Assembly: GCA_018812705.1 (NCBI GenBank)
Contig: JAHJCZ010000131.1
Span: 1-47,151 of the forward strand
Origin: Candidatus Omnitrophota bacterium
Lineage (GTDB): Bacteria; Omnitrophota; Gorgyraeia; Zapsychrales; Zapsychraceae
Direction of reading: 5' to 3'
DNA: 47,151 nucleotides
Each line of letters opens with the position of its first letter. Within the stretch, counting starts at the first letter, position 1. A program made the position numbers and the translations under genes. The notes under the pieces were generated by a model. It worked only from the letters and a program-made list of their open reading frames with translations, had not been told where the DNA came from and made no database searches. Positions 8,035 to 17,242 of the stretch are shown here, one piece after another.

Positions 8035-8063
8035 TTAACCGGTCACATATTGTGACCAGTTAA
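8035..8063. repeat. Palindrome P7
   Basis: TTAACCGGTCACATATTGTGACCAGTTAA, arms with one mismatch and a TAT centre. Confidence 0.9.
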
Positions 8064-8065
8064 TC

Positions 8066-8104
8066 AAAAAAAAGACAACCCTCTAATTAAAGAAAGTTGC
8101 CTTT
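8066..8104 (-). terminator. Putative terminator on the minus strand
   Basis: Minus AAAGGCAACTTTCTTTAATTAGAGGGTTGTCTTTTTTT. Confidence 0.5.
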
Positions 8105-8244
8105 ATTAATATTTCATTCTAAATTGTCTCACGATTTCCTCACATATTCGCTTGGGCACCATTTGGGCACCAACCACTTAAAAGAATCTTAACATTCTCC
8201 TAAGTGGTTGTCAATCAATATGTTTCGGAACGTAAAAACAGATT

Positions 8245-8634
8245 TGGTGGAGGTGCGGGGAATCGAACCCCGGTCCTTATAGTGTATTGTATAAGCCTCT
8301 ACATGCTTAGTTTATCATTTGATCTCATCATATCAACTCCGATAAACAAGATTTAATATGACCAGCCATATAATTTCGCAATGGTCTTGCAGGCCAAGAC
8401 CACACTAGCCTGTTAAGATCCTTTTATAAAACTACAGGCATATCTTATAAAAGGGCACAATCTGATTTAGACTGCGACTGTTTGAGGAGCGCTGTTAGCT
8501 ATGCTTTCAGCACTCGCAATTAATGCGTCATTTTCTGCATTTATTTGTTGCCCAGATTTTTTTACGAGGCCAACCAGGCTTCCTCGGCATGCCACCTATA
8601 CAGGAACAACTCAAGTCGAAACCATGTCACCCCC
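8245..8634 (-). ncRNA. ssrA: Transfer-messenger RNA (tmRNA)
   Basis: 5' GGGGGTGACATGGTTTCGACTTGAG...GGCATGCCGAGG; 3' GGTTCGATTCCCCGCACCTCCACCA; 7-bp acceptor pairing GGGGGTG/CACCTCC; tag ORF at 8538..8467. Confidence 0.95.
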
Positions 8635-8713
8635 ATAAATGTGTTACCTTTTTTAAAAGAACAATACTAAATTTTCTAATATCATTATAATCAAAACACC
8701 GAACTATTCAACA

Positions 8714-9169
8714 TTATCTTGCGTTCGACCTTATCGTCCTGCTAATCGCTTTATCAATAGAGCGCTTTTTGATCGTTTCTCTTTTATCGTAAAGCTTCTT
8801 TCCTTTACCTAATGCAACTTCAACCTTAACAAGGCCTCTATTATTAAAATATATTTTTGTAGGTATGATCACTAATTTTTTTTCGTTAGAAGCGATACTT
8901 AATTTTTTTATCTCTCGTTTGTGAAGCAGAAGTCTTCTTGCCCTATCAGGCTCGTCACTCATATAGCTTGCCTGCGCATATTGATCAATGTGCAAACTAT
9001 ATAATATAACCTCTCCATTTTCAATTCTTGCGAAGCTGTCTTTAAAATTCACATGCCCAGCCCGCACAGATTTAACTTCCCCCCCCTTGAGTTCAATACC
9101 ACATTCCCAATTATCTGAAAGGAGAAAATCCCTATATGCCTTTTTGTTTGTAGCAATTTTTTGTCCCAT
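8714..9169 (-). CDS. smpB: SsrA-binding protein SmpB
   Basis: MGQKIATNKKAYRDFLLSDNWECGIELKGGEVKSVRAGHVNFKDSFARI; internal ATG at 9169 preferred; next to ssrA. Confidence 0.95.
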   Translation of the reverse strand: MGQKIATNKKAYRDFLLSDNWECGIELKGGEVKSVRAGHVNFKDSFARIENGEVILYSLHIDQYAQASYMSDEPDRARRLLLHKREIKKLSIASNEKKLVIIPTKIYFNNRGLVKVEVALGKGKKLYDKRETIKKRSIDKAISRTIRSNAR

Positions 9170-9264
9170 GGGCAAGATTATAACACAAATTATGACGCTG
9201 TCTTTACTTTTTTGCCTTTGCATTGACAGCCATGATTATTGAAAGTATACTGAATTAACAATCT

Positions 9265-9285
9265 GCCGAAGTGGCGAAATGGTAT
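9265..9285 (+). repeat. Duplicated 5' fragment of the tRNA-Leu gene
   Basis: GCCGAAGTGGCGAAATGGTA nearly matches the 5' end of tRNA-Leu at 9359. Confidence 0.6.
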
Positions 9286-9358
9286 TGACTTAACACCTTT
9301 CTGGAAAAATACCATACCGGCACTGACGGCAAATACAAAAGCTCATTTTAGAGAATTT

Positions 9359-9441
9359 GCCGAAGTGGCGAAATTGGTAGACGCGCACGCTTCAGGTGCG
9401 TGTGATGAATAATCATGTGGGTTCGACTCCCACCTTCGGCA
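9359..9441 (+). tRNA. tRNA-Leu(CAG)
   Basis: GCCGAAG...CACGC-TTCAGGT-GCGTG...GGGTTCGACTCCC...CTTCGGC-A; acceptor, anticodon and T arms visible; CCA not encoded. Confidence 0.93.
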
Positions 9442-9460
9442 TTAATAAAAGAAAGATTAT

Positions 9461-10864
9461 ATGGACACAAAACTACTAATAGTAGGTGCAGGGCCTGGTG
9501 GATATACAGCTGCTTTCCTTGCTGCTGACCTAGGCATTGATGTCACCTTAATTGATAAGGAGATCAACCCTGGCGGAACATGTCTTTATAGAGGCTGCAT
9601 TCCTTATAAATCACTCCTTCATTGTGCAAAAATACTAAATGATTCTAAAGATGCTGCCGCTATTGGCATTTCATTTGCTGAACCAAATATAAATATCAAC
9701 AAAATAAATGAATGGAAAAACAACGTAATTGAACGACTTACTAATGGACTTGGACAGCTTGTTAAGGCACGAAACATAAACTACATTCAAGGCACAGCGT
9801 CCTTTTTAAATTCTAATTCTGCAGAAATAACATCCAAAGACAATTCTAAACAAACGATCAGTTTCGAAAATGCAATAATTGCAACAGGTTCATCCCCAAT
9901 TACAATAGATAGCTTTCCTGTGTCTGACAAAATCCTTACCTCTTCTGATTTGGTTGATTTAAAAATCATTCCCAAATCGATCCTTATTATAGGAGGCGGA
10001 GCAATTGGACTTGAAGCGGGAACTATTTATTCATCACTAGGAACTGAAACATCTGTTGTTGAAATGATGCCAAGCATATTGCCTGGAATAGACCGAGATC
10101 TATCAAACATTCTCTACAGAAAATTAGGATCTTCGTTCAAAGATATATTTGTTAACACCAAAGTGATCAATATCGAGGAAGTTCCTCAAGGCCTTTCTGT
10201 TTCTTTTAAAGACAAAAATGAAAAATCATGGACTAAAACCTATGCAAATGTGCTGCTGTCTATTGGAAGAAAACCTAACACAAGCAATTTAGGCCTTGAT
10301 AAAGCTAACGTTAAAATCAATGAAAAAGGTTTGATCAAAACAAATGTGCAAAAACAAACATCAGCGTTAAACATTTATGCTATTGGCGATGTTACTGGGC
10401 AGCCTATGCTGGCACACAAAGCATCACATGAAGGTAAAATTGCTGTAGAGAGCATATCAGGAAAGAACTCAAATATTTCATCAACAATCCCGTCAGTAGT
10501 TTATACTGACCCTGAAATAGCTACTTGTGGAATTAGCGAAGTTCAAGGAAAAGAAGACGGCCGTAATATTGTTATAGTAAAATTTCCTTGGGCTGCTAGC
10601 GGGCGGGCGCTTACTACAAATAAATCTGATGGAGTAACAAAACTTATCGTTGATAAAGAAACTCTAATGATATTAGGGGCAGGTATTGTAGGTGAGAACG
10701 CCGGAGAACTTATTGCTGAATGTGCACTTGCTGTTGACAAAAAATTAACTGTATCAGATATAAAATCTGTCGTTCATCCCCACCCAACTCTTTCTGAAAC
10801 AATAATGGAAGCATCCGAGATATTTTTTGGCCAAGCAACTCATATATTCAGGCCAAATAAATAA
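9461..10864 (+). CDS. lpdA: Dihydrolipoyl dehydrogenase
   Basis: GAGPGGYTAAFLAADLG, GGTCLYRGCIPYKSLL, HPHPTLSE motifs. Confidence 0.93.
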   Translation: MDTKLLIVGAGPGGYTAAFLAADLGIDVTLIDKEINPGGTCLYRGCIPYKSLLHCAKILNDSKDAAAIGISFAEPNININKINEWKNNVIERLTNGLGQLVKARNINYIQGTASFLNSNSAEITSKDNSKQTISFENAIIATGSSPITIDSFPVSDKILTSSDLVDLKIIPKSILIIGGGAIGLEAGTIYSSLGTETSVVEMMPSILPGIDRDLSNILYRKLGSSFKDIFVNTKVINIEEVPQGLSVSFKDKNEKSWTKTYANVLLSIGRKPNTSNLGLDKANVKINEKGLIKTNVQKQTSALNIYAIGDVTGQPMLAHKASHEGKIAVESISGKNSNISSTIPSVVYTDPEIATCGISEVQGKEDGRNIVIVKFPWAASGRALTTNKSDGVTKLIVDKETLMILGAGIVGENAGELIAECALAVDKKLTVSDIKSVVHPHPTLSETIMEASEIFFGQATHIFRPNK

Positions 10865-10908
10865 AGACCCGTTAGCAAACTTTAGCGACAAACTTACTGA
10901 AATAGAAT

Positions 10909-11367
10909 TTATTCGTAATCTATCACAGCAATATCACCCTCCATCAAGCCCAGCGTATCAGCATATCCTGAATTTATCTCTAATACATACTTTGCTATTT
11001 TGGGTGATTTATAAATCTTACAAGGTTCTTGTTCACATGGTTGAACACGTCTTTTTATATGAACGATCTCTTTGCTTTTATCAAGCCAGATTATATCAAG
11101 AGGAATAAATGTTTCCTTCATCCAAAAACCCTGAAAAGCACTTTCTTCAAAAACAAACAACATCCCGTCATTCTTACCTAATGAATTTCTATACTGCAAA
11201 CCAATACTTCTATCTCTAAAATTTGTTGCGACCTCAACATCAATACAATTATTTTTAAAACAAACCGTACCCCTTCTATCTAATTTACTTGTAACCCCAC
11301 ATGATGATAATATTAACACTAGAAACATTACTCCAAAAACATACATCATTTGTTTATTTTTCATCAT
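10909..11367 (-). CDS. DUF192-domain lipoprotein
   Basis: Lipobox LSSCG; RSIGLQYRNSLGKNDGMLFVF...FWMKETFIPLDIIWLD. Confidence 0.9.
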   Translation of the reverse strand: MMKNKQMMYVFGVMFLVLILSSCGVTSKLDRRGTVCFKNNCIDVEVATNFRDRSIGLQYRNSLGKNDGMLFVFEESAFQGFWMKETFIPLDIIWLDKSKEIVHIKRRVQPCEQEPCKIYKSPKIAKYVLEINSGYADTLGLMEGDIAVIDYE

Positions 11368-11406
11368 TTCTTACCTTTTTTTATAATTGAAATAAAAGAG
11401 TTTACT

Positions 11407-12342
11407 TCACTCAACCTTCGAATAAATACCCTTAAATATAGCAGATACAACATCATTTATAGAGTAATATTCATCAGCTTTGATCCACCTTGCCCTACTT
11501 TCCCGCCTAAACCATGTCAGTTGTCTTTTTGCAAATCTCCTGGTATTTTGCTTAATTAAGTCCTTAGCACCTTCAAGGTCACATTCGCATGACAAATAGC
11601 TCAAAACTTCCTTAATACCTATTAAACCTCTAGCCGTTTTACTTAACTTTAAACATTCAATTTTCCTGATCTCATCAACTAAACCCGCATCAAACATCTT
11701 ATCAGTTCTTTTATTTATCCTATCATAAAGCATTTCTCTATCACAATTCAAGCAATAAATAGATATATCATGGTTTCCCCAAAGCCCTTTCCTCTCTTCT
11801 TTTAATTCAGAATGCCTTCGGTTCTCCATCATGCAAACCTCTAAGACCCTAACAATTCTTCTTAGATCATTTTGATGTATTTTTTCAGCAGCAATAGGGT
11901 CCTTTTCTTGCAACAAACCATATAGAGATTCATTGCCCTTTTGTTTCGCAATTGCAATAAGATCACCTCTTAGCTCCTGATTCTTAGGAGCACCTTCAAA
12001 AATACCATCTAATAATATTTGCATATACAATCCACTTCCCCCGACAACGATTGGAACCAAACCTCTATTGTGAATATCTTTTATCGCACTAACTGCCAGA
12101 TCGTTAAATCTAGACACATCAAACTCATCCTCAACTGAAACAATATCAACCAAATGATGAGCTATATCCTTCATCTCTTGCTCAGATGGTTTATTACTTG
12201 CAATATTGATCTCCTTATATATCTGCATCGAATCACATGACACGATCTCACCATTAATTTTTTTAGCGAGCAGCAATGCAACTTCAGACTTGCCAACAGC
12301 AGTAGGGCCGACAACAAAGATTATTTTCTTTAATTCACTCAT
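11407..12342 (-). CDS. miaA: tRNA dimethylallyltransferase
   Basis: VGPTAVGKSEVALLLAKKINGEIVSCDSMQIYKEINIASNKPS. Confidence 0.95.
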   Translation of the reverse strand: MSELKKIIFVVGPTAVGKSEVALLLAKKINGEIVSCDSMQIYKEINIASNKPSEQEMKDIAHHLVDIVSVEDEFDVSRFNDLAVSAIKDIHNRGLVPIVVGGSGLYMQILLDGIFEGAPKNQELRGDLIAIAKQKGNESLYGLLQEKDPIAAEKIHQNDLRRIVRVLEVCMMENRRHSELKEERKGLWGNHDISIYCLNCDREMLYDRINKRTDKMFDAGLVDEIRKIECLKLSKTARGLIGIKEVLSYLSCECDLEGAKDLIKQNTRRFAKRQLTWFRRESRARWIKADEYYSINDVVSAIFKGIYSKVE

Positions 12343-12361
12343 TAGGATTGCACTTCTTCAT

Positions 12362-13126
12362 CTAAGGATATATTGCGGTAGGATATCCCTGACCTGATAA
12401 TTTCGATCTTAATTCTTTTGCCTCGTTCAGCAAAGACAACTGACCAACTCTAACCCTATAAAACATCTTTCCTGATATATCTTTTGTTTCCACTATGTAT
12501 GCATACTCGTGACGCTTAGTTAATTTATCAACGAGCTTTTGAGCTCTTTCTCTTTCTAAAAAAGATCCAACCTGAACAGCAAAATACTGCTTTTCTTCAA
12601 GCAGCTGCTGAGCAGAATGGACTTCCAGGCTATCTGGATAGTTGTTTATTATTTTCTTCAAATATGACCTTGCATCGCTCCAATCAGCCTGCTTCAAACA
12701 AACTCGTGCCAGCTTTAAATATGCTAAACTTAAAAACTCTGATTTTGGATTTTCTTTTATTAACTCGCGAACAACATCCTGGGCCTGGGAATAATTCTCT
12801 TGCAAATAATACACATCAAAAAGGCCAAGATAAACTTTATCTTGTAAATTTGGATCCAGTTGTAATTTGCTTAACTTCTCAAAAATACTTTTAGCTTCAT
12901 CGTAATTACCAAGACGAAGCTCACTCAATCCCAAAAAATACCCGGCTTTATTTTCTGTTTTTTTATCAGGCTTTTGAGACAACAGCTGCCCAGCTAACTG
13001 TTCAGCTTTTTTATAATCCTGCTGGATAATTGCAGTTTCGATACTTGCTAAATCATCGTTTGAAAAACCGCATAGCAATATTACAGCAGATAAAGAAATG
13101 AATAATTTTTGTATTTTTTTAAACAT
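12362..13126 (-). CDS. TPR-repeat protein with C-terminal SPOR domain
   Basis: Tandem TPR-like helices; FAVQVGSFLERERAQKLVDKL...YRVRVGQL SPOR signature. Confidence 0.85.
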   Translation of the reverse strand: MFKKIQKLFISLSAVILLCGFSNDDLASIETAIIQQDYKKAEQLAGQLLSQKPDKKTENKAGYFLGLSELRLGNYDEAKSIFEKLSKLQLDPNLQDKVYLGLFDVYYLQENYSQAQDVVRELIKENPKSEFLSLAYLKLARVCLKQADWSDARSYLKKIINNYPDSLEVHSAQQLLEEKQYFAVQVGSFLERERAQKLVDKLTKRHEYAYIVETKDISGKMFYRVRVGQLSLLNEAKELRSKLSGQGYPTAIYP

Positions 13127-13266
13127 GTTTGGAAGAATTACCTACATTATATTTTCACGCTCAAGTATAGTATCAAAAACTATTCATTTTTTCTACTAAT
13201 GATTTATCTCAAGCAAGGCATTACACTTTAATCATTATTCTCTGGTCTGAACTAATGGTCATTACA

Positions 13267-13932
13267 TCACTTATGACCTGCTTTAAATCTGCCATCTCTT
13301 CTTCTTAGCCTATTTTCACCTTGATTTAACTGTCCTTGATTTTCATTCTGGTTTTTTCGCCTTTCCGAAACATTCTTTCTCTTCTCCTTAAACTCATCCT
13401 GACGTCCTTTAAATCTTTCCCTCATTTCTTGCTTCTGCTCAGGAGTCAAAGATTGCCATCTCCTTCTTCTTTCTTGTAATAGCTTTTGGTCTTCCGGGCT
13501 CATCTCTTTAAAACGCCTTACCTTATCTATTATCTTATCTTTTTGCTCCCTGCTAAGACTATTCCATTTCTCATTCTTTCTGATCAGTTCATGCCTTTGC
13601 TCCTTACTCAATTTTCTAACCTCTTCCCAATTCCTTCTTACCTTTTCCTTCTTTTCAGGAGAAAGCTCTTTATATTTCTTAAATTTTCCCCACACCTTAT
13701 CCTTCTCTTCCTGACCCAAAGAATTCCATTTTTTCAATCGAGCTTTTAATTCCTGTTTTTGCTGCGGAGAAAGGTTATCCCATCTTTCTCGGATATGTTT
13801 GTTACGCTTTTCAATCATTTCCTTTTCAGGTTCTTCTCCCTGCGCATATGAATTTCTAGAGCCTGTCTGAGGAATGACAAATACCCCAATAACTAAAGCA
13901 AATATTAAAATGCTTATCTTTCTATTGATCAT
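13267..13932 (-). CDS. DUF3106-like, highly basic secreted repeat protein
   Basis: Signal peptide MINRKISILIFALVIGVFVIP; repeated W..LSPEQKQE-type 20-21 aa units. Confidence 0.75.
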   Translation of the reverse strand: MINRKISILIFALVIGVFVIPQTGSRNSYAQGEEPEKEMIEKRNKHIRERWDNLSPQQKQELKARLKKWNSLGQEEKDKVWGKFKKYKELSPEKKEKVRRNWEEVRKLSKEQRHELIRKNEKWNSLSREQKDKIIDKVRRFKEMSPEDQKLLQERRRRWQSLTPEQKQEMRERFKGRQDEFKEKRKNVSERRKNQNENQGQLNQGENRLRRRDGRFKAGHK

Positions 13933-14176
13933 CGTTTCCTCCTGTAATTTCTGACTCATCAGATTCATTAACTTCTTGATACACCTCTAAAAAAGACAAA
14001 TCTTCTTCCAACATTGCTAGACTCTCTAACAGATCAAGCTTACTTATAATCTCAATTATTTCATCAGTTATCTCTTCTTCCTCGCCAAAAACATAGTTAT
14101 TTGCAACCATAAAATTAAACTGCAAAAAGAGTGCTGCCAACATGAATGTTAAAGTCTTTTTATTTATCATTTGCAC
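13922..14176 (-). CDS. Small acidic secreted protein
   Basis: ORF track; signal peptide followed by a Glu/Asp-rich tail. Confidence 0.6.
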   Translation of the reverse strand: MQMINKKTLTFMLAALFLQFNFMVANNYVFGEEEEITDEIIEIISKLDLLESLAMLEEDLSFLEVYQEVNESDESEITGGNDDQ

Positions 14177-14179
14177 AGT

Positions 14180-14695
14180 CTAACTCTGCGTGACACTTAA
14201 ATCATCCAAATTTTGGATGATCTCAAAATCTTCAAAAAATTCTATTTCATCTATTAATTCATAATTCTCAGCCAACTCAATATATTCAACCATTTCAATT
14301 TCCTCTTGCGACATTTCAGCCAATATCTGCCTTGACTGCTCAAACTGCATATAATTTCTTATCGCAAAAACACTTATCGCAAGACATAGAGAAACATACA
14401 CTGGCACCAGCTTCCAAGTTAAAAACATTTGGCTCAATCTTGCCCTAGCCCTATCAACAACATTTTGTCTAGTTGCAACTTCCGCCCAGAATCGGGACAT
14501 ATAATTTGGGGTTGGCTCTACGTTTGGTAAAACCTCTAGAGCATCCCAGGTTCTCTTAATAGCCTCATATGCTTTCTGACATTCCGCACAGGCGCCTAAA
14601 TGCTCGCTAAACTGTTGCATATCAGCTTCTTGCAGCTCATTATCTAAGTATTCATATATTTGTGATTTTAATCTTTTGCAATCCATTTTTTCCAT
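14180..14695 (-). CDS. Anti-sigma factor with zf-HC2 zinc finger
   Basis: H..ACAECQ plus one TM segment; next to an ECF sigma factor. Confidence 0.85.
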   Translation of the reverse strand: MEKMDCKRLKSQIYEYLDNELQEADMQQFSEHLGACAECQKAYEAIKRTWDALEVLPNVEPTPNYMSRFWAEVATRQNVVDRARARLSQMFLTWKLVPVYVSLCLAISVFAIRNYMQFEQSRQILAEMSQEEIEMVEYIELAENYELIDEIEFFEDFEIIQNLDDLSVTQS

Positions 14696-14760
14696 CTCCT
14701 AATAATATAAACACATAAAATTACGTAAAGTTTCGGCCTATTTAATATTAATATAACTAG

Positions 14761-15381
14761 TTAACCAGACACAATGTCCGCTAACTTCTCCTTCAATGTC
14801 TCTCTTGCCCTGCTTAATAGCGATTTAACTGCAGAAACTGTCGTATTCATTGTTCGAGCTATCTCCTCATAAGAAAAGCCCTCATATCTTATAAGCAATA
14901 TCGCAGTCCTTTGATTTGCAGGCAATTCATTAATAGCTTTGCCAACAGCATCAACTAGCTCCTCTTTAATAATTTCATCATCTGGTTTTGATACTGTCTT
15001 ATCTTCAACTTGTAAAGACATGTCATCTTCACCATGCTTAAAAGGCTTGTCCAAAGAAACAACTTGGCCCTTATTTTTCCTTAGTTCATTTAAACTAATG
15101 TTCCTAGCTATAGTAAATGCCCACGTCTTGAACTTTGATCTTGGATAATAATTTGATGCACTATTATAAATTTTTATGAACACTTCTTGAGTGAGATCTT
15201 CTGCCAACTCTCTGTCCGCAACAAAACGATAAATAAAGTTCATAATGCGACTAAAATTCTTGCGCATCAATTCTTCAAATGCACTTGGGTCTTCCTCTTC
15301 CTTAAATTTAAGCATAAGCTTAGCATCAGGATCATCCAAATATTGTTCTATATTGTTTTCTCTAAACAGAAATTCCACCAT
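14761..15381 (-). CDS. ECF RNA polymerase sigma factor (sigma-70 family)
   Basis: NFIYRFVADRELAEDLTQEVFIKIY...FKTWAFTIARN...GFSYEEIARTMNTTVSAVKSLLSRARETL. Confidence 0.95.
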   Translation of the reverse strand: MVEFLFRENNIEQYLDDPDAKLMLKFKEEEDPSAFEELMRKNFSRIMNFIYRFVADRELAEDLTQEVFIKIYNSASNYYPRSKFKTWAFTIARNISLNELRKNKGQVVSLDKPFKHGEDDMSLQVEDKTVSKPDDEIIKEELVDAVGKAINELPANQRTAILLIRYEGFSYEEIARTMNTTVSAVKSLLSRARETLKEKLADIVSG

Positions 15382-15383
15382 TG

Positions 15384-15932
15384 CTAGACAAACTGTTCCT
15401 TGACCTTTTTGTTATTAAAAAAATAAATAAATGCAAAACAAAAAACAATATCATAAATACAATAAAAGCTCATTGATATCAGAGGGAAACTCTCATATTC
15501 TAGCTCATATATGCTCGATCCTTTTTTGAAAAGAGGGTATCCTTCTTTAGACATCTCAACTTCTTCACCAAAAGTTTTCCCATTGTATTGATGCTCAATA
15601 TAAACAGCTACATTCCTGAACACATATACAGGATGTTTCCAATAAACCGTCAGGACTGTTACAAAACATAGAAGAATCGCGATCTTCCTGAAAACATCTC
15701 TCAATATAAGAATTCCAATTCCGCATATCAAGCCTAAAAAAATATGAGCAATGGACATAACATACCGAATAAATATTGCTTTATCTGAAAGCGGTTGAAA
15801 TAAAAACCTGTAATAATCATAGTTGAACAATAAAAATATTTTGAACAAAGCGCCTACGGTCAATAACACTCCAAACCAAGTAACCCCCGTGGATCTAGTA
15901 TCCTGTATCCATCCTTTCGGCTTTTTATTCAT
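15384..15932 (-). CDS. Hypothetical integral membrane protein
   Basis: ORF track; multiple TM segments. Confidence 0.6.
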   Translation of the reverse strand: MNKKPKGWIQDTRSTGVTWFGVLLTVGALFKIFLLFNYDYYRFLFQPLSDKAIFIRYVMSIAHIFLGLICGIGILILRDVFRKIAILLCFVTVLTVYWKHPVYVFRNVAVYIEHQYNGKTFGEEVEMSKEGYPLFKKGSSIYELEYESFPLISMSFYCIYDIVFCFAFIYFFNNKKVKEQFV

Positions 15933-16557
15933 GTTTATCTTTTCCCGAAAATGCTGTTAATTTCCAGTCTATTAAAACTTGATCTGACACAATGATACCA
16001 CCCTTATCAAGAACATCATGCCAAATTATATCAAATTCTTTTCGGTTAATTTTCCAACTTCCGTTAATCTCCAAAAATTCCTTTCCCTTATGATAAGGAC
16101 CTTTCATATCTATTTGTCTTAGATAAAAATTAAAAGACAGATCTCGCTTTACTCCATGAAAATCAAAGGAACCATCGACATAATATTCTCCCGGAGCCTC
16201 AGCCTTTTTTATTTTCTCGCCTTTAAAGATTGCCGTATTATATTTTGCAGAATCCATAAGCCTGCTTGAACGGGCAAGCCTGTCTAGTGTCGGATATTTT
16301 GATTTGATACTATCAATATTAATTACTATCTCTACAAAACTACTATCAAGATCATCTTTGTTAAAAAAGATATTGGCTTCAAATTCTTCAAAAACCGGTC
16401 TATACTTGCCTATTAGCGAATAGTTTATATTGCACTTGATTTCAGAATTATCCTTGTCCAGAATATAATCCCCAGAAAAAACATCTTCTGTCGAAAAAAT
16501 ACCAACAGAAAAAACTAGGATCAATATCCAATTTAGGCCATTTATTCTTTTTTCCAT
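15925..16557 (-). CDS. YceI-family protein
   Basis: YILDKDNSEIKCNINYS...DGSFDFHGVKRDLSFNF. Confidence 0.85.
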   Translation of the reverse strand: MEKRINGLNWILILVFSVGIFSTEDVFSGDYILDKDNSEIKCNINYSLIGKYRPVFEEFEANIFFNKDDLDSSFVEIVINIDSIKSKYPTLDRLARSSRLMDSAKYNTAIFKGEKIKKAEAPGEYYVDGSFDFHGVKRDLSFNFYLRQIDMKGPYHKGKEFLEINGSWKINRKEFDIIWHDVLDKGGIIVSDQVLIDWKLTAFSGKDKHE

Positions 16558-16967
16558 AAACTCAAACCTGTTTCTTCATCATACGATCTATTAAACTCTG
16601 AGCCTATTAGCTCTTCAATATAATACTCAACTGCAAATATTGTTGACCCAGGCATTAAATGCCCCCCATAACAATGGCCAGAATGATCTGCAAGAGCAAT
16701 ATGCGCATGAACAAAGACTTCTCCATTTTTTAATGAAACATTCCCAACACAAGAGGTTATCTCTAATTTCTTGTCCAAGTCTAAACATTCAACATATTGC
16801 TGCTCATCTTGTTTATAATACCCCATTTTTGCAGCTGACAATGCGCCAATGATCGTAAAAGTACCCAACAGGATATTCTCTTTTTTACAAAAGCTGATCA
16901 GTGAACCTAAAAGATCTGCTTTGTTATCAAATCTTCCAATAAAAGCACGCCCTTTTTTAACTTCCAT
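16542..16967 (-). CDS. PPC/DUF296-domain (AT-hook-associated) protein
   Basis: GTFTIIGALSAAKMGYY...EITSCVGNVSLKNGEVFVHAHIALADHSGHCYGGHLMPG; internal start at 16967 preferred. Confidence 0.9.
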   Translation of the reverse strand: MEVKKGRAFIGRFDNKADLLGSLISFCKKENILLGTFTIIGALSAAKMGYYKQDEQQYVECLDLDKKLEITSCVGNVSLKNGEVFVHAHIALADHSGHCYGGHLMPGSTIFAVEYYIEELIGSEFNRSYDEETGLSLWKKE

Positions 16968-17242
16968 AATATCTCTCCACATTAAAACATTAGTATGCAG
17001 TATTCTAATACTCATAATATTCAAAGGCAAGAAGGAAAAACCTAAAGATGACCAAGCCATATTCCAGAACAAAAAGCCATATTTCTTACTCAGGCAGCGC
17101 TCATAACACATTATGTCCTTATTACTTGCAATCATTCATAAGTATTACACCAAAATTATTTGCATTTTTCACTTTTACATTGTATATATTCTAGTATAAC
17201 TATAAAGACATCAAACGAACAAATCAGGACAAAAAAAGATTT

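Noticed and set aside
8172-8212. tmRNA terminator
   Set aside because: CAACCACTTA...TAAGTGGTTG is a good inverted repeat but has no following T run on the relevant strand; left unassigned.
10827-11108. 93-aa plus-strand ORF
   Set aside because: Antisense to the DUF192 gene and overlapping the end of lpdA; no domain.
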